Positions 20,197 to 29,094 of a DNA stretch of 64,000 bases are shown piece after piece (position 1 is the first letter of the stretch; each line of letters begins with the position of its first letter). A model generated the notes under the pieces. That model ran no database searches, was not told the origin of the DNA, and saw only the letters and a list, made by a program, of their open reading frames with translations. This DNA is from Fictibacillus nanhaiensis (GTDB lineage Bacteria > Bacillota > Bacilli > Bacillales > Fictibacillaceae), in NCBI RefSeq assembly GCF_023715445.1, contig NZ_JAMBOD010000001.1, forward strand, positions 682,001-746,000. Reading direction: 5' to 3'. The position numbers were made by a program, and so were the translations under genes.

Positions 20197-22481
20197 TGAA
20201 CAGTATCTGCATGAATGCTACGTTTACTTACCACAAAGCGTATGTCACCATTTTTATCCGTACGGTATATGATGATTCCCTTACTTTTCAACCTATTGAT
20301 TACATCCATATCAGGATGACCATATCTATTATTTTTCCCGGATGAGATAACAGCATATTCTAGTGCACTCTCTTTTAAAAACTTTTCTGTTGTAGAGGTT
20401 TTACTACCATGATGAGCCACTTTTAACACATCTGCTTCTAGCCGGGAATAATTGTTCATGATCTCGGTTTCCGTCTCTTTTTCGATGTCTCCTGTAAACA
20501 AAAAAGAAGTCTGATAGAGCTTCGCCCAAAGTACGATAGACCCATTATTAGAAGTGGAATTCTTTTGTCCTGGATGCATGATTAAAAAATGTGTATGTTC
20601 AGATCCCCACTGCATTCCTTTACTCAGGAGGTTTATATTTATTCCTAAATGCTTTGCAGATTTTATTATTTCTTTTTCCAGCTGATTGTGATTAATGCTT
20701 TTTGGCAAGTAAACATTTTTTACAGGAATGTGATTCATTAAATAATCTGCTCCACCGGCATGGTCCATATCACCATGGGTTAAGATCAGCCCATCGATTT
20801 TTCTGATACCTCTCCCTTTTAAATACGGAAGTACAACTTTTTTCGTTACATCGTATTCTTCATCAGGTTTTTCCCATTCTTCTTTTTCAAAAGCTACAGA
20901 TCCTCCAGTATCTATTAGATAAACTGCTTCACGATTTGGCAGTTCAATTAAAATGCTGTCTCCTTGCCCCACATTAATAAACGAAACAGACGCCTTTTGA
21001 TTCATAAATGGCATAACCGAATGCATCGCCATAATAACAAAAAATGGCAAAGTATACTTGGGATGGAAACGTCTTTTATTTTCCCATCTAAAAAACCAGT
21101 ATAGGATTGCAAAAAAATAGAGGAACAACAGCCACCATGCTGGACGGCCTAGAAGTAATGTACCATTAAAGGTCTGGGTAAATTCCAACAGAGACGCAGA
21201 TCCTTCAAACAGAAATTGGACAGGTAACTTAAATAAAAAAACAGCCTTTGGAAATAGAAGAACACAAAAGAACATTAAAAAAGAAACGGGAAATAGAACG
21301 AGAGACACAAATGGAATATAGATTATATTTAATGGAACCGACCAAAGAGAAAACTCATAAAAATGATAAATGATAATAGGAAACGAAAATAGAGAGCAGA
21401 TTGAAGCGGTAATAATAAGTAATTCCAGATTTGATCTGGATCCAAGTAATGAAATAGATGTTATGAGAACGAAGGTCATTAAGAATGAAAGCTGAAAGCC
21501 CAGGTCAAATATTGATAGAGGATTCCAAATAAGCATTAAAATACATACAGCCGACAGCAGAATAGCAGGATTTAATTTTTTTTGAAAAACAATAAAACAC
21601 AGGACAAGCATCCCCATTATTCCAGCACGGACTATAGAGCTTTCTCCCCCCGTAATTACGATGTACAGAGGCAGAAAAATAACGATTAATACATATGACA
21701 GTTCCTTTATAATCCCTGCCCTTACAAAAAATAAATATAAAAAATAGGAAACGATACCCACATTAAATCCAGAAACAGCCAACAGATGTGTCAAACCCAA
21801 TTTTTGATAAGCTTCGAGTGTCTGAGGTTCGATTTTCTCTCTATACCCAAATATCAGAGCATTCATCAGGCCTGCTGTATTGGCTGAAAAATGATTTTCA
21901 ATTTGTTTAATCCTTTTACTTCTCCATAATTTGATGTATGAAGACGGGGTAGTTCGAGTTGAACTGATACAGCTGCTTTCATCGAATTTAAAAGGTTCAA
22001 GAACCCAGTAAATTTTTTTGTTATGTAAATATTCAAGATAGTTCATTCCGTAAAAATGAGAGTGTGGTTCAGGCTTTTTCAGTATCCCATTCAGTTGGCA
22101 CTTCATACTGATATCAATTTTTTCGAGTGCGTGTTTTTCAGCTTCTGATTTCATTTTATAACGAACAACGATCGTTTCTTCGAAAGTCTTATACTGAAAA
22201 TTTATCATTTTGCCATTAATCTTTGGAATGGTTTCAACAGTGCCGTGAAAGGAAGTTTTTTGGAGAGGTATTAAAGATTTATTGTTCAATTCGTACCAAT
22301 GGGAATAAAAAAAGAAGAGAGGCAACATTATGAGTACGAGGAATGCTTTACTATTTAATTGAAAAATGATGACGATAACCAGGAAAGCTATGAATACCGT
22401 CCCAGTTACCGAAAATTTCTCAGAAAGCCATATACCTGTTATCGCTGAAAGAGCACAAAGAACAGCCAGCCTCGGGTTCAT
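20193..22481 (-). CDS. comEC: Competence DNA channel protein ComEC
   Basis: A 762-residue polytopic membrane protein that forms the channel for single-stranded DNA import in transformation. N-terminal helices (1-60) and a soluble OB-like domain (about 65-170) precede the Competence domain with many helices (about 200-470, beginning GLMNALIFGYREKI and containing LLAVSGFNVGIV). A C-terminal metallo-beta-lactamase domain (about 490-755) carries the THGDMDHAGG metal motif. It closes the comE operon comEA-comEB-comEC. Confidence 0.97.
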   Translation of the reverse strand: MNPRLAVLCALSAITGIWLSEKFSVTGTVFIAFLVIVIIFQLNSKAFLVLIMLPLFFFYSHWYELNNKSLIPLQKTSFHGTVETIPKINGKMINFQYKTFEETIVVRYKMKSEAEKHALEKIDISMKCQLNGILKKPEPHSHFYGMNYLEYLHNKKIYWVLEPFKFDESSCISSTRTTPSSYIKLWRSKRIKQIENHFSANTAGLMNALIFGYREKIEPQTLEAYQKLGLTHLLAVSGFNVGIVSYFLYLFFVRAGIIKELSYVLIVIFLPLYIVITGGESSIVRAGIMGMLVLCFIVFQKKLNPAILLSAVCILMLIWNPLSIFDLGFQLSFLMTFVLITSISLLGSRSNLELLIITASICSLFSFPIIIYHFYEFSLWSVPLNIIYIPFVSLVLFPVSFLMFFCVLLFPKAVFLFKLPVQFLFEGSASLLEFTQTFNGTLLLGRPAWWLLFLYFFAILYWFFRWENKRRFHPKYTLPFFVIMAMHSVMPFMNQKASVSFINVGQGDSILIELPNREAVYLIDTGGSVAFEKEEWEKPDEEYDVTKKVVLPYLKGRGIRKIDGLILTHGDMDHAGGADYLMNHIPVKNVYLPKSINHNQLEKEIIKSAKHLGININLLSKGMQWGSEHTHFLIMHPGQKNSTSNNGSIVLWAKLYQTSFLFTGDIEKETETEIMNNYSRLEADVLKVAHHGSKTSTTEKFLKESALEYAVISSGKNNRYGHPDMDVINRLKSKGIIIYRTDKNGDIRFVVSKRSIHADTVQ

Positions 22482-22483
22482 AT

Positions 22484-22939
22484 CTAGCTAGGAACAAAAG
22501 CTGAAGGCGGTAATTTCATCTCTACCTTCTCTACGGTTACTCCGGCTTCTTTAAATTGCTCAATACTATAAGGGTGATTTTTATAATCCTCACCGTAATA
22601 AATTTTCTTAATACCACTTTGTATGATGGATCTGCAGCAATGCAGACATGGAAAATGTGTCACATACATTTCTGCACCGTCTGTCGGCACACCAAACTTA
22701 GCACATTGTAGGAGAGCATTCATTTCGGCATGAATAGTTCTGACACAATGTCCTTCTATTACGTAACATCCCTCATCTATACAATGTACTCCCCCAGAAA
22801 TTGAACCGTTGTAGCCTCCTGCAATTATCCGTTTATCTCTTACAATTGTTGCGCCAACTGCTAAACGGGTACATGTGCTGCGCAAGGCAAGCAGCTGGCT
22901 TTGTGCCATAAAATATTCATTCCAGGAAATGCGTTTCAA
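22484..22939 (-). CDS. comEB: ComEB, dCMP deaminase family
   Basis: A 151-residue zinc deaminase of the CMP/dCMP deaminase family. The zinc and catalytic motifs are HAEMNALL (about 70) and HFPCLHCCRSII (about 95-106). It is predicted to deaminate dCMP to dUMP. In B. subtilis it lies in the comE operon but is not required for DNA uptake, and a role in polar localisation of competence proteins has been reported. Two bases separate its stop from the comEC start. Confidence 0.94.
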   Translation of the reverse strand: MKRISWNEYFMAQSQLLALRSTCTRLAVGATIVRDKRIIAGGYNGSISGGVHCIDEGCYVIEGHCVRTIHAEMNALLQCAKFGVPTDGAEMYVTHFPCLHCCRSIIQSGIKKIYYGEDYKNHPYSIEQFKEAGVTVEKVEMKLPPSAFVPS

Positions 22940-23006
22940 ATCTATCGCCTCCTTATTCTATATTTTATAGTGTAGACTCACTAAAAAAGAGGGTCAATAA
23001 AAACTG

Positions 23007-23624
23007 CTAACGAAATTCTATTTTATCCTTCCAATCCTCAATTGTTTTTTCGCCAATTCCACGTACTTCCAAAAGCTGTTCGATAGAGGTAAATGGACCA
23101 TTTTCTTCACGATATAGTATGATACTTTGGGCTTTAGACGGTCCAACACCGCTTAACGTCTGCAGTTCAGATACATCTGCAGAATTAATATTTAATTTAT
23201 TATCATTTTCATTCTCTACGCTTTGAACGAGAGGATTAATTTGTTCGCCTTTGGCTGCAACGTATATGATCATTTCATCCTCAATTTTCTGAGCCTGGTT
23301 TACAGATCTTACTTCAGCCGAATCTAAGAAACCACCAGCTCTTTGTATCGCATGAATAACCCGGTCACCGCTCTTCATTTTATAAACTCCAGGATTTTTC
23401 ACGCTGCCTTGAACATCAATCATAATGAGCTCTGCAGGACTCAAATCTTTCTGCTTTTCTTCGGAATCTGGGGTTACCTGTTCTTTGACTAATGGCATTT
23501 TTGGAGGCATTACGGATGTATTGGAATCATTTTTTAAACTCATGTAAAGAATCACTCCGGCAGTAATCAACACAAGTAAACCTGCTCCTAACAGCCAATG
23601 AATATGGCGTTTTAATAGCTCCAT
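23007..23624 (-). CDS. comEA: Competence DNA receptor ComEA
   Basis: A 205-residue membrane-anchored DNA-binding protein that captures double-stranded DNA at the cell surface during transformation. One N-terminal helix (about 10-30), a Ser/Pro/Lys-rich stalk, an SLBB-type domain (about 70-130, DVQGSVKNPGVYKMKSGDRV) and a C-terminal helix-hairpin-helix domain (about 145-205, LNINSADVSELQTLSGVG, LLEVRGIGEKTIEDW) are seen. It is first gene of the comE operon, divergent from comER. Confidence 0.96.
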   Translation of the reverse strand: MELLKRHIHWLLGAGLLVLITAGVILYMSLKNDSNTSVMPPKMPLVKEQVTPDSEEKQKDLSPAELIMIDVQGSVKNPGVYKMKSGDRVIHAIQRAGGFLDSAEVRSVNQAQKIEDEMIIYVAAKGEQINPLVQSVENENDNKLNINSADVSELQTLSGVGPSKAQSIILYREENGPFTSIEQLLEVRGIGEKTIEDWKDKIEFR

Positions 23625-23723
23625 TTAATGCTCGCTCCTTATTTTAAAAAGGTGAATTCTATCCTAAATCATAAACAATATATCTGGTGCATAGATTTTA
23701 AGGTAGAGGAAGGAGGTTAAGGT

Positions 23724-24560
23724 ATGAAGATCGGAATTATCGGGACCGGAAATATGGGAAGCGTTCTAGTAGCTTCTTTCATCGAATCTTCAGCCATTTC
23801 CCCATCACGGTTAATGGTAACTAACCGTACCCTGTCCAAAGCGGAAAGGCTGCAGCATGCCTATCCAAAAATAAAGATAGGGAACACACCAGAAGAGGTA
23901 TTTCGGTTCGCTGATATTGTTTTTATCTGCGTAAAACCCCATGAATTTTATTCGTTGTTGACAACTAATAAACACAATATTTCTAAACACCAATTAATTG
24001 TATCGATTACTAGTCCTATTTCGTGTAAACAGCTGGAAGACTTGCTCGATTGCAATATTGCAAGAGCTATACCGAGTATTAACAACCGGGCTTTGTCCGG
24101 GTCTTCGTTAATATCATTCGGCAGCCGTTGTCATCCTGACTACAGAGAAAAACTGCTTACTCTGATGTCATTCATCTCAACCCCACTTATTATCGATGAG
24201 AACATCACACGGATCTCTTCAGATATTGCAAGTTGTGGGCCTGCATTTATCGGGTATGTTTTGCAATGTTTTATAAACAGTGCTGTTGACCAGACAGATA
24301 TTTCAAAAGCACAAGCAACTCAGCTTGCAAGTGACATGATTATTGGGATGGCTAAGTTGCTTGAGAAAGAAGTATATACTTTGCCAACACTTATACAAAA
24401 AGTATGTGTGAAAGGCGGTATCACAGGAGAAGGTATAAAAATTTTAAGCAGCGAAATCGATGAGGTATTTGATCATGTCATACAGCGTACCCATGAGAAA
24501 TACCACGAAGAGTGCGAAAAGGTAAATAAGCAATTTGAAGTGAGAGAAGAACTGAAGTAG
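23724..24560 (+). CDS. comER: ComER, pyrroline-5-carboxylate reductase-like
   Basis: A 278-residue protein of the P5C reductase fold encoded divergently from comEA, as in B. subtilis. The Rossmann motif GIIGTGNMGSVLVASF opens the protein, and the C-terminal dimerisation domain has CVKGGITGEG in the place of the usual proline-reductase signature. An AGGAGGTTAAGGT ribosome binding site precedes the ATG. Its role in competence is unclear; some work links ComER to sporulation and biofilm control. Confidence 0.93.
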   Translation: MKIGIIGTGNMGSVLVASFIESSAISPSRLMVTNRTLSKAERLQHAYPKIKIGNTPEEVFRFADIVFICVKPHEFYSLLTTNKHNISKHQLIVSITSPISCKQLEDLLDCNIARAIPSINNRALSGSSLISFGSRCHPDYREKLLTLMSFISTPLIIDENITRISSDIASCGPAFIGYVLQCFINSAVDQTDISKAQATQLASDMIIGMAKLLEKEVYTLPTLIQKVCVKGGITGEGIKILSSEIDEVFDHVIQRTHEKYHEECEKVNKQFEVREELK

Positions 24561-24593
24561 CTTATACGTGTCATTATAAAAGATATAAAAGAA

Positions 24594-24622
24594 AAAAGCC
24601 GGAATGATTTCCCGGCTTTTTA
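24594..24622. terminator. Bidirectional terminator between comER and nrdB
   Basis: Arms AAAAGCCGG / CCGGCTTTT with T-runs on each strand, between convergent genes. Confidence 0.88.
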
Positions 24623-25669
24623 TAATTCATCAAACCCATTTTCATCAGATACCTTAGTATATTGTCTCGATTTTTGTTCGAAAAAGTCACTTTTTCCTGA
24701 ATTCACATCCGAATATGCTTTTATCCATGGAAGCGGATTTTTCTTATATTCTGGATACAATTTTTCGAATCCAAGTTCGTTCAACCTTTTATTCGCCATA
24801 AACTTGATATAGGCTTCCAAATCCGTTTCATTAATACCTTCAAATGAATCCCCGATTATATATTTGCTCCATTTGACTTCTAGTTCAGCAGCTTTTTTAA
24901 ACGTTTCCTTTGCAAATCTATGAAGATCTTCGTTATTCAGCTCTGGGTTATCCTGAAGAACCGCCTTAAATATCTGACAGAATAAATAAACGTGCAGCTG
25001 CTCATCCCTGTTTATATAATTTATCATCGTAGAAGTGGAAACCATCTTTTGATTTCTCGCCAAGTTGTAAAAGAAACTGAATCCAGAATAAAAATTTAAC
25101 CCTTCTAAAATCACATCATAAATAATGGATTTTAAGAAAGTCTCAGGAACAGGGTTATCTATAAACTCATCATACCCTTTAACAATAAAATCATTTCGTT
25201 CCCGCAGCACTTCATCCGTTTTCCAGTATTCAAATATTTCATCTTGTTTCTGTTTTGGGACAAGGGATGATAATACATATGAATATGATTGATTATGAAC
25301 CACTTCCTGAAACGATAATGTGGCCATAAGCGCTGACAGGCTGGAATCTGTTAAATACGCAGAGACCCTGCTGGAATAATCGGTTTGAATACTATCCAGG
25401 AAAGCGAGAAGTCCAATAATTTTATTAAACGTATCCTGTTCCTTTTCAGTTAAATGGACATATTGTTTACTATCGCTGGACATGTTGATTTCAAAGGGAG
25501 TCCAAAAGTTCGCCAGCATATTTTTATATAATGGATACGCCCATGAAAACCTTACATCATCCCAATTCAAAACATTTGAACTGCGTCCATTAATAATGCC
25601 TGTAGAAGCATTCGGTGCACTTGCGTCGTAAATTTTTCTTTCCCTTAAAATAGGGTCTTTAACTTTCAC
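24620..25669 (-). CDS. nrdB: Class I ribonucleotide reductase small subunit
   Basis: A ferritin-like radical-generating subunit of about 349 residues. Metal ligands are visible in the helices LDSIQTDYSSR, FQEVVHNQSYSYVL (Glu/His) and LEGLNFYSGFSF, with the INRDEQLHVYLF helix carrying Glu and His. The start is uncertain: no ATG is in place, and GTGs at 25678 and 25669 or a TTG at 25693 are possible. 25669 is chosen because AAGGA lies about 10 bases upstream. It overlaps the nrdA stop, so translation is probably coupled. It is controlled with nrdA by a cobalamin riboswitch. Confidence 0.93.
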   Translation of the reverse strand: MKVKDPILRERKIYDASAPNASTGIINGRSSNVLNWDDVRFSWAYPLYKNMLANFWTPFEINMSSDSKQYVHLTEKEQDTFNKIIGLLAFLDSIQTDYSSRVSAYLTDSSLSALMATLSFQEVVHNQSYSYVLSSLVPKQKQDEIFEYWKTDEVLRERNDFIVKGYDEFIDNPVPETFLKSIIYDVILEGLNFYSGFSFFYNLARNQKMVSTSTMINYINRDEQLHVYLFCQIFKAVLQDNPELNNEDLHRFAKETFKKAAELEVKWSKYIIGDSFEGINETDLEAYIKFMANKRLNELGFEKLYPEYKKNPLPWIKAYSDVNSGKSDFFEQKSRQYTKVSDENGFDEL

Positions 25670-27884
25670 AGCTATCACATCCTTCAAGTTCAATCGATGT
25701 AGATCTCGTATAATAGGTTGTTTTTAATCCTTTTTTAAAACTAAGCAAGTGAAGGTCCAGCAGTTCCTTCGCTTTAATATTATGAGTGACATATAAATTG
25801 AACGAGATTGATTGATCCACATGACGCTGTCTTGCTGCATTCTGGAGAATACTCCAGCTTTGATCGATGTAAAATGCAGATTTGTAATACCATGCTGTTT
25901 CTGCATTCAAATCTGGAGCAGTGACTGGAATCTTATAATTTTTCTTTTCTTCTGAATAAAATTTCTTAAATATCGGATCTACACTAGGTGTAGAGTTAGC
26001 GATGATAGACGTTGACGAATTCGGAGCAACAGCTATCAGATAGCCGTTCCGCATACCATGTCTTCGTACCCTTTGTCTTAAATGCTGCCATTCTTCAGCA
26101 TCATACCCCCTTTTTGAAAAATATTCCCCAGAATGCCATTCTGAGCCTGAGAAAACAGGGTACTCTCCTTTTTCCTTCGCTAAATCACTGCTGGCACTTA
26201 TTACGTAATAATTAATGATTTCATAGAGTTTATCCGCATAGCTGACCGCTTGTTCACTTTCCCATTTGATTCCCTCTTTGGCAAGCAGGTGATGCCAGCC
26301 AAACGTCCCTACGCCAATCGCTCTATATTTTTTATTCGTAATAACAGCCTGAGGAACATCTATAGAATTAAGGTCTATCACGTTATCTAGCATTCTTACC
26401 TGTATGTCAATAACCCTTTTTAAAACGTTATCTCCTACTACTTTTGCTAGTGAAAGGGAAGATAGGTTACATACTACAAAGTCTCCTGGTGTTTTGCGGA
26501 TAATGATTTCTCCATCTTCCGTCTCTTCAGAGTGGACCGTCGTCGCGGACATATTCTGCATAATTTCTGTACAAAGATTTGAGGCATATATCATGCCTTT
26601 ATGATTGTTTGGGTTCAAACGATTAACAGTATCTCGATAGAACATAAAAGGAGTGCCTGTTTCAAGCTGAGACCTCATGATCCTTTTCATGATTTCGATA
26701 GCTGGTACACATTTTTTTGATAGCCTCTCATCATTTAAGCAGTCTGCATATTTTTCTCTGAAACTTCCTTTTCCTCTAGTTTCATCATAGAAGTCTTCCA
26801 GCGAGTAACCTTTAACTTGACGCACCTCATGGGGATCAAATAAATACCAATCATCCCGATTCTCAACCATTTCCATAAATACATCCGGGATACAGATTCC
26901 TGTAAAGAGATCATGTGTCCTCATACGTTCGTCGCCATTATTTAATTTGGCATCTAAAAATTCAAGTATGTCTTTATGCCATACATCCAGATAAACTGCA
27001 ATTGCTCCTTGTCTCTGACCAAGCTGATCTACTGACACTGCAGTATTGTTCAATTGCTTCATCCATGGGATGACACCTGAAGAATTTCCTTTAAACCCTT
27101 TTATATCAGAACCTCTGGAACGAATCTTTCCCAGGTATATGCCGAGTCCACCTCCGCCTTTAGAAACAGTTGCCGCATCCGTATTTGAGTCAAATATACC
27201 CCGAAGGCTGTCGTCAATCGTATCTATAAAACAAGAACTTAGCTGTCCATAGCTTTTTCCAGCATTCGCCAGGGTAGGAGTAGCAACGGTCATGTATTGA
27301 TTTGAAAGTGCCCAATATGCCTCTTTTACCAGCCCCATTCGCTGTGAACGATCCTCATCTTTCATCAAGAACAAAGCGATAAGCATCCATCGTTCCTGCG
27401 GCAATTCATAGAGCTCTCCATTAAATCCTTTCGCTAAATAGCGGTCCGCAAGTGTTTTTAAGCCGATATATGTAAAAAGTTTATCCTTTTCAGGTTCAAT
27501 GCATTTCTCAGCTTCTTTTAGTTCACTTTTGCTGTAAGAAGATAAGATTGCAGGATTATAAATTTTTAAATTTACTAACTGTTCAATCAGCCCATACAGG
27601 TTGCTATATGGGGGGGCATCGATATTTCCCCTGTTTCTTTGTACAGTTTCATAAAGCTCTCTTAAATAAATACGTGCGGCAATAAAAGTCCATTGAGGTT
27701 CCTCAGCGCTTAAACAATTTAAAGATTCCATGGCTAATAGCTTGTATAGTACAGAATGATCGTTGTTTTTCGCTTCTAATTCTTCAGCTTTCTTTAAAAA
27801 TGTTTCTCCCTGAATTTCAGGAAAAGACATTAAACAACCTCTCAGCCATTCCCCGAGAGAAGAGCTTGTTAAAACATTTTCCAT
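25659..27884 (-). CDS. nrdA: Class I ribonucleotide reductase large subunit
   Basis: A 741-residue catalytic subunit that reduces ribonucleotides to deoxyribonucleotides. Active-site residues are seen in GQLSSCFIDTIDD (first redox Cys, about 220), SNLCTEIMQN (thiyl-radical Cys and Glu, about 420) and APNSSTSIIANSTPS (about 620). The radical-transfer tyrosine pair is in TTYYTRS, and the C-terminal redox Cys pair is in EGCDSCES at the very end. No N-terminal ATP-cone is recognisable. It is part of a block inserted between comER and yqeM relative to B. subtilis, whose own enzyme is the NrdEF type. Upstream is a cobalamin riboswitch and terminator. Confidence 0.95.
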   Translation of the reverse strand: MENVLTSSSLGEWLRGCLMSFPEIQGETFLKKAEELEAKNNDHSVLYKLLAMESLNCLSAEEPQWTFIAARIYLRELYETVQRNRGNIDAPPYSNLYGLIEQLVNLKIYNPAILSSYSKSELKEAEKCIEPEKDKLFTYIGLKTLADRYLAKGFNGELYELPQERWMLIALFLMKDEDRSQRMGLVKEAYWALSNQYMTVATPTLANAGKSYGQLSSCFIDTIDDSLRGIFDSNTDAATVSKGGGGLGIYLGKIRSRGSDIKGFKGNSSGVIPWMKQLNNTAVSVDQLGQRQGAIAVYLDVWHKDILEFLDAKLNNGDERMRTHDLFTGICIPDVFMEMVENRDDWYLFDPHEVRQVKGYSLEDFYDETRGKGSFREKYADCLNDERLSKKCVPAIEIMKRIMRSQLETGTPFMFYRDTVNRLNPNNHKGMIYASNLCTEIMQNMSATTVHSEETEDGEIIIRKTPGDFVVCNLSSLSLAKVVGDNVLKRVIDIQVRMLDNVIDLNSIDVPQAVITNKKYRAIGVGTFGWHHLLAKEGIKWESEQAVSYADKLYEIINYYVISASSDLAKEKGEYPVFSGSEWHSGEYFSKRGYDAEEWQHLRQRVRRHGMRNGYLIAVAPNSSTSIIANSTPSVDPIFKKFYSEEKKNYKIPVTAPDLNAETAWYYKSAFYIDQSWSILQNAARQRHVDQSISFNLYVTHNIKAKELLDLHLLSFKKGLKTTYYTRSTSIELEGCDSCES

Positions 27885-27904
27885 AACTGTTCCACTCCTT
27901 CATA

Positions 27905-27936
27905 AAAATAAAAACCCTCTTCCATCAGGAAAAGGG
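27905..27936 (-). terminator. Riboswitch-linked intrinsic terminator upstream of nrdA
   Basis: Hairpin CCCTCTTCC / GGAAAAGGG (27915-27936) followed on the minus strand by TTTTTATTTTTA, 21 bases before the nrdA ATG and downstream of the cobalamin aptamer. This arrangement is expected for ligand-dependent transcription termination. Confidence 0.85.
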
Positions 27937-28015
27937 AATGAACGTATAGAAAACAACAAGACTTCTGCTTGAGTTATTTACCGTTCTTTCTCCCAATCCC
28001 CGAGGAAAAGAAAAC

Positions 28016-28202
28016 AGGAGGTTCAGGCAGGTCTACTGGCTCTTGCATCATCCTACTTTGGGCCTTCCCATACAGCAGCCATTTTCATAGCCTGTCTGTA
28101 CAGTGGCAATTCCATTTCGTCCACAATTACAGTTGCGGGGACAGCTTCGGTTTTTCACCGAATTCCCTTTTAAGCCGGAACAAAACCGGCACCTGAAATC
28201 TC
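28016..28202 (-). promoter_or_regulatory. Adenosylcobalamin riboswitch aptamer
   Basis: On the minus strand the leader shows, in order, the CAGGTGCCGG start (about 28200-28185), GGGAA followed by CGGTGAAAAACCG, the conserved CTGTCCCCGCAACTGT segment (about 28145-28125), GCCACTG (about 28110) and the B12 box GAGCCAGTAGACCTGCC (about 28025-28044). These are the hallmark conserved blocks of the cobalamin riboswitch in correct order and spacing. With the terminator before nrdA, it should switch nrdAB off when adenosylcobalamin is plentiful. That implies a B12-dependent (class II) reductase elsewhere in the genome. Confidence 0.95.
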
Positions 28203-28280
28203 CATATATAGGTTTGTATCATTAACTTTGACACTAAATATAGTGATTGTCAATAAAAAAGTATGAGATAAAGACTCCTC

Positions 28281-29066
28281 TTATTGTGCCACATATCCTC
28301 CATCAATGACAATAGCTTGACCCGTAACGCCTTTCGCTTTTTCACTTGAAAGAAATATTGTATAATCAGCAATTTCCTGTACATCTAATAATCTTTTTTG
28401 CGGAACCAGCGGATAGATTACTTCCTCCAGCACCTTTTCAAGCTCTACACTGCGTGTCTTTGCTAGGTCTTCCAACTGTCCTCTGACAAGCGGTGTATCC
28501 ACATAACCTGGGCAGACCGCATTTACAGTTATGCCATGTTCTGCCCCTTCTAATGCCGCTACCTTCGTTAAGCCTATTACACCATGTTTGGCACTGTTAT
28601 AAGCTGCTTTTCCTGCGAATCCGACAAGACCATTTATGGAAGCCATATTTATGATACGTCCAAATCCTTGCTTTTTCATAATCGGAAATACATGCTTAAT
28701 TGCCATAAATGGAGCTGTAAGCATTACACTTATCAGCTGCTGAAATTTTTCAGTCGGGAATTCCTCAAGAGGTGATACATATTGTAAACCTGCGTTATTA
28801 ATAAGCACATCTATTCTATCAAATTGTTGAATTGTTTCATAAAGAGATTTCTTCAGATCGTCCTCATTTGTTACATTGCAGCCTAAACCAAGAACTTCGA
28901 ATCCTTTGTCCTTCAGTTCCTTAGCAGATTGTTTTGCTTTTTCACCGTTGAGGTCGCTGATTACAACTTTTGCTCCGTTTTCAGCAAAGTTTCTCGCTAT
29001 TTCAAGACCGATACCACTCGCTGCTCCTGTAATAAAAACCACTTTATCTTGAACGAATGAGTCCAC
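28281..29066 (-). CDS. 3-hydroxybutyrate dehydrogenase (SDR family)
   Basis: A 261-residue short-chain dehydrogenase. It shows the NAD-binding TGAASGIGLEIA (about 14-25), NNAG (about 90), catalytic Ser in NMASINGLVG and the YNSAKHG Tyr/Lys pair (about 156-160). The C-terminal part (VNAVCPGYVDTPLVRGQ, VTGQAIVIDGGYVAQ) is typical of bacterial 3-hydroxybutyrate dehydrogenases such as YxjF, which oxidise 3-hydroxybutyrate to acetoacetate. It lies 28 bases downstream of a GntP-family permease. In B. subtilis the similar yxjC-yxjF pair also occurs. Probably both are expressed from the sigma-54 promoter upstream of the permease. Confidence 0.88.
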   Translation of the reverse strand: MDSFVQDKVVFITGAASGIGLEIARNFAENGAKVVISDLNGEKAKQSAKELKDKGFEVLGLGCNVTNEDDLKKSLYETIQQFDRIDVLINNAGLQYVSPLEEFPTEKFQQLISVMLTAPFMAIKHVFPIMKKQGFGRIINMASINGLVGFAGKAAYNSAKHGVIGLTKVAALEGAEHGITVNAVCPGYVDTPLVRGQLEDLAKTRSVELEKVLEEVIYPLVPQKRLLDVQEIADYTIFLSSEKAKGVTGQAIVIDGGYVAQ

Positions 29067-29094
29067 AGAAAACCACTCCTTAATTCAATGAATT

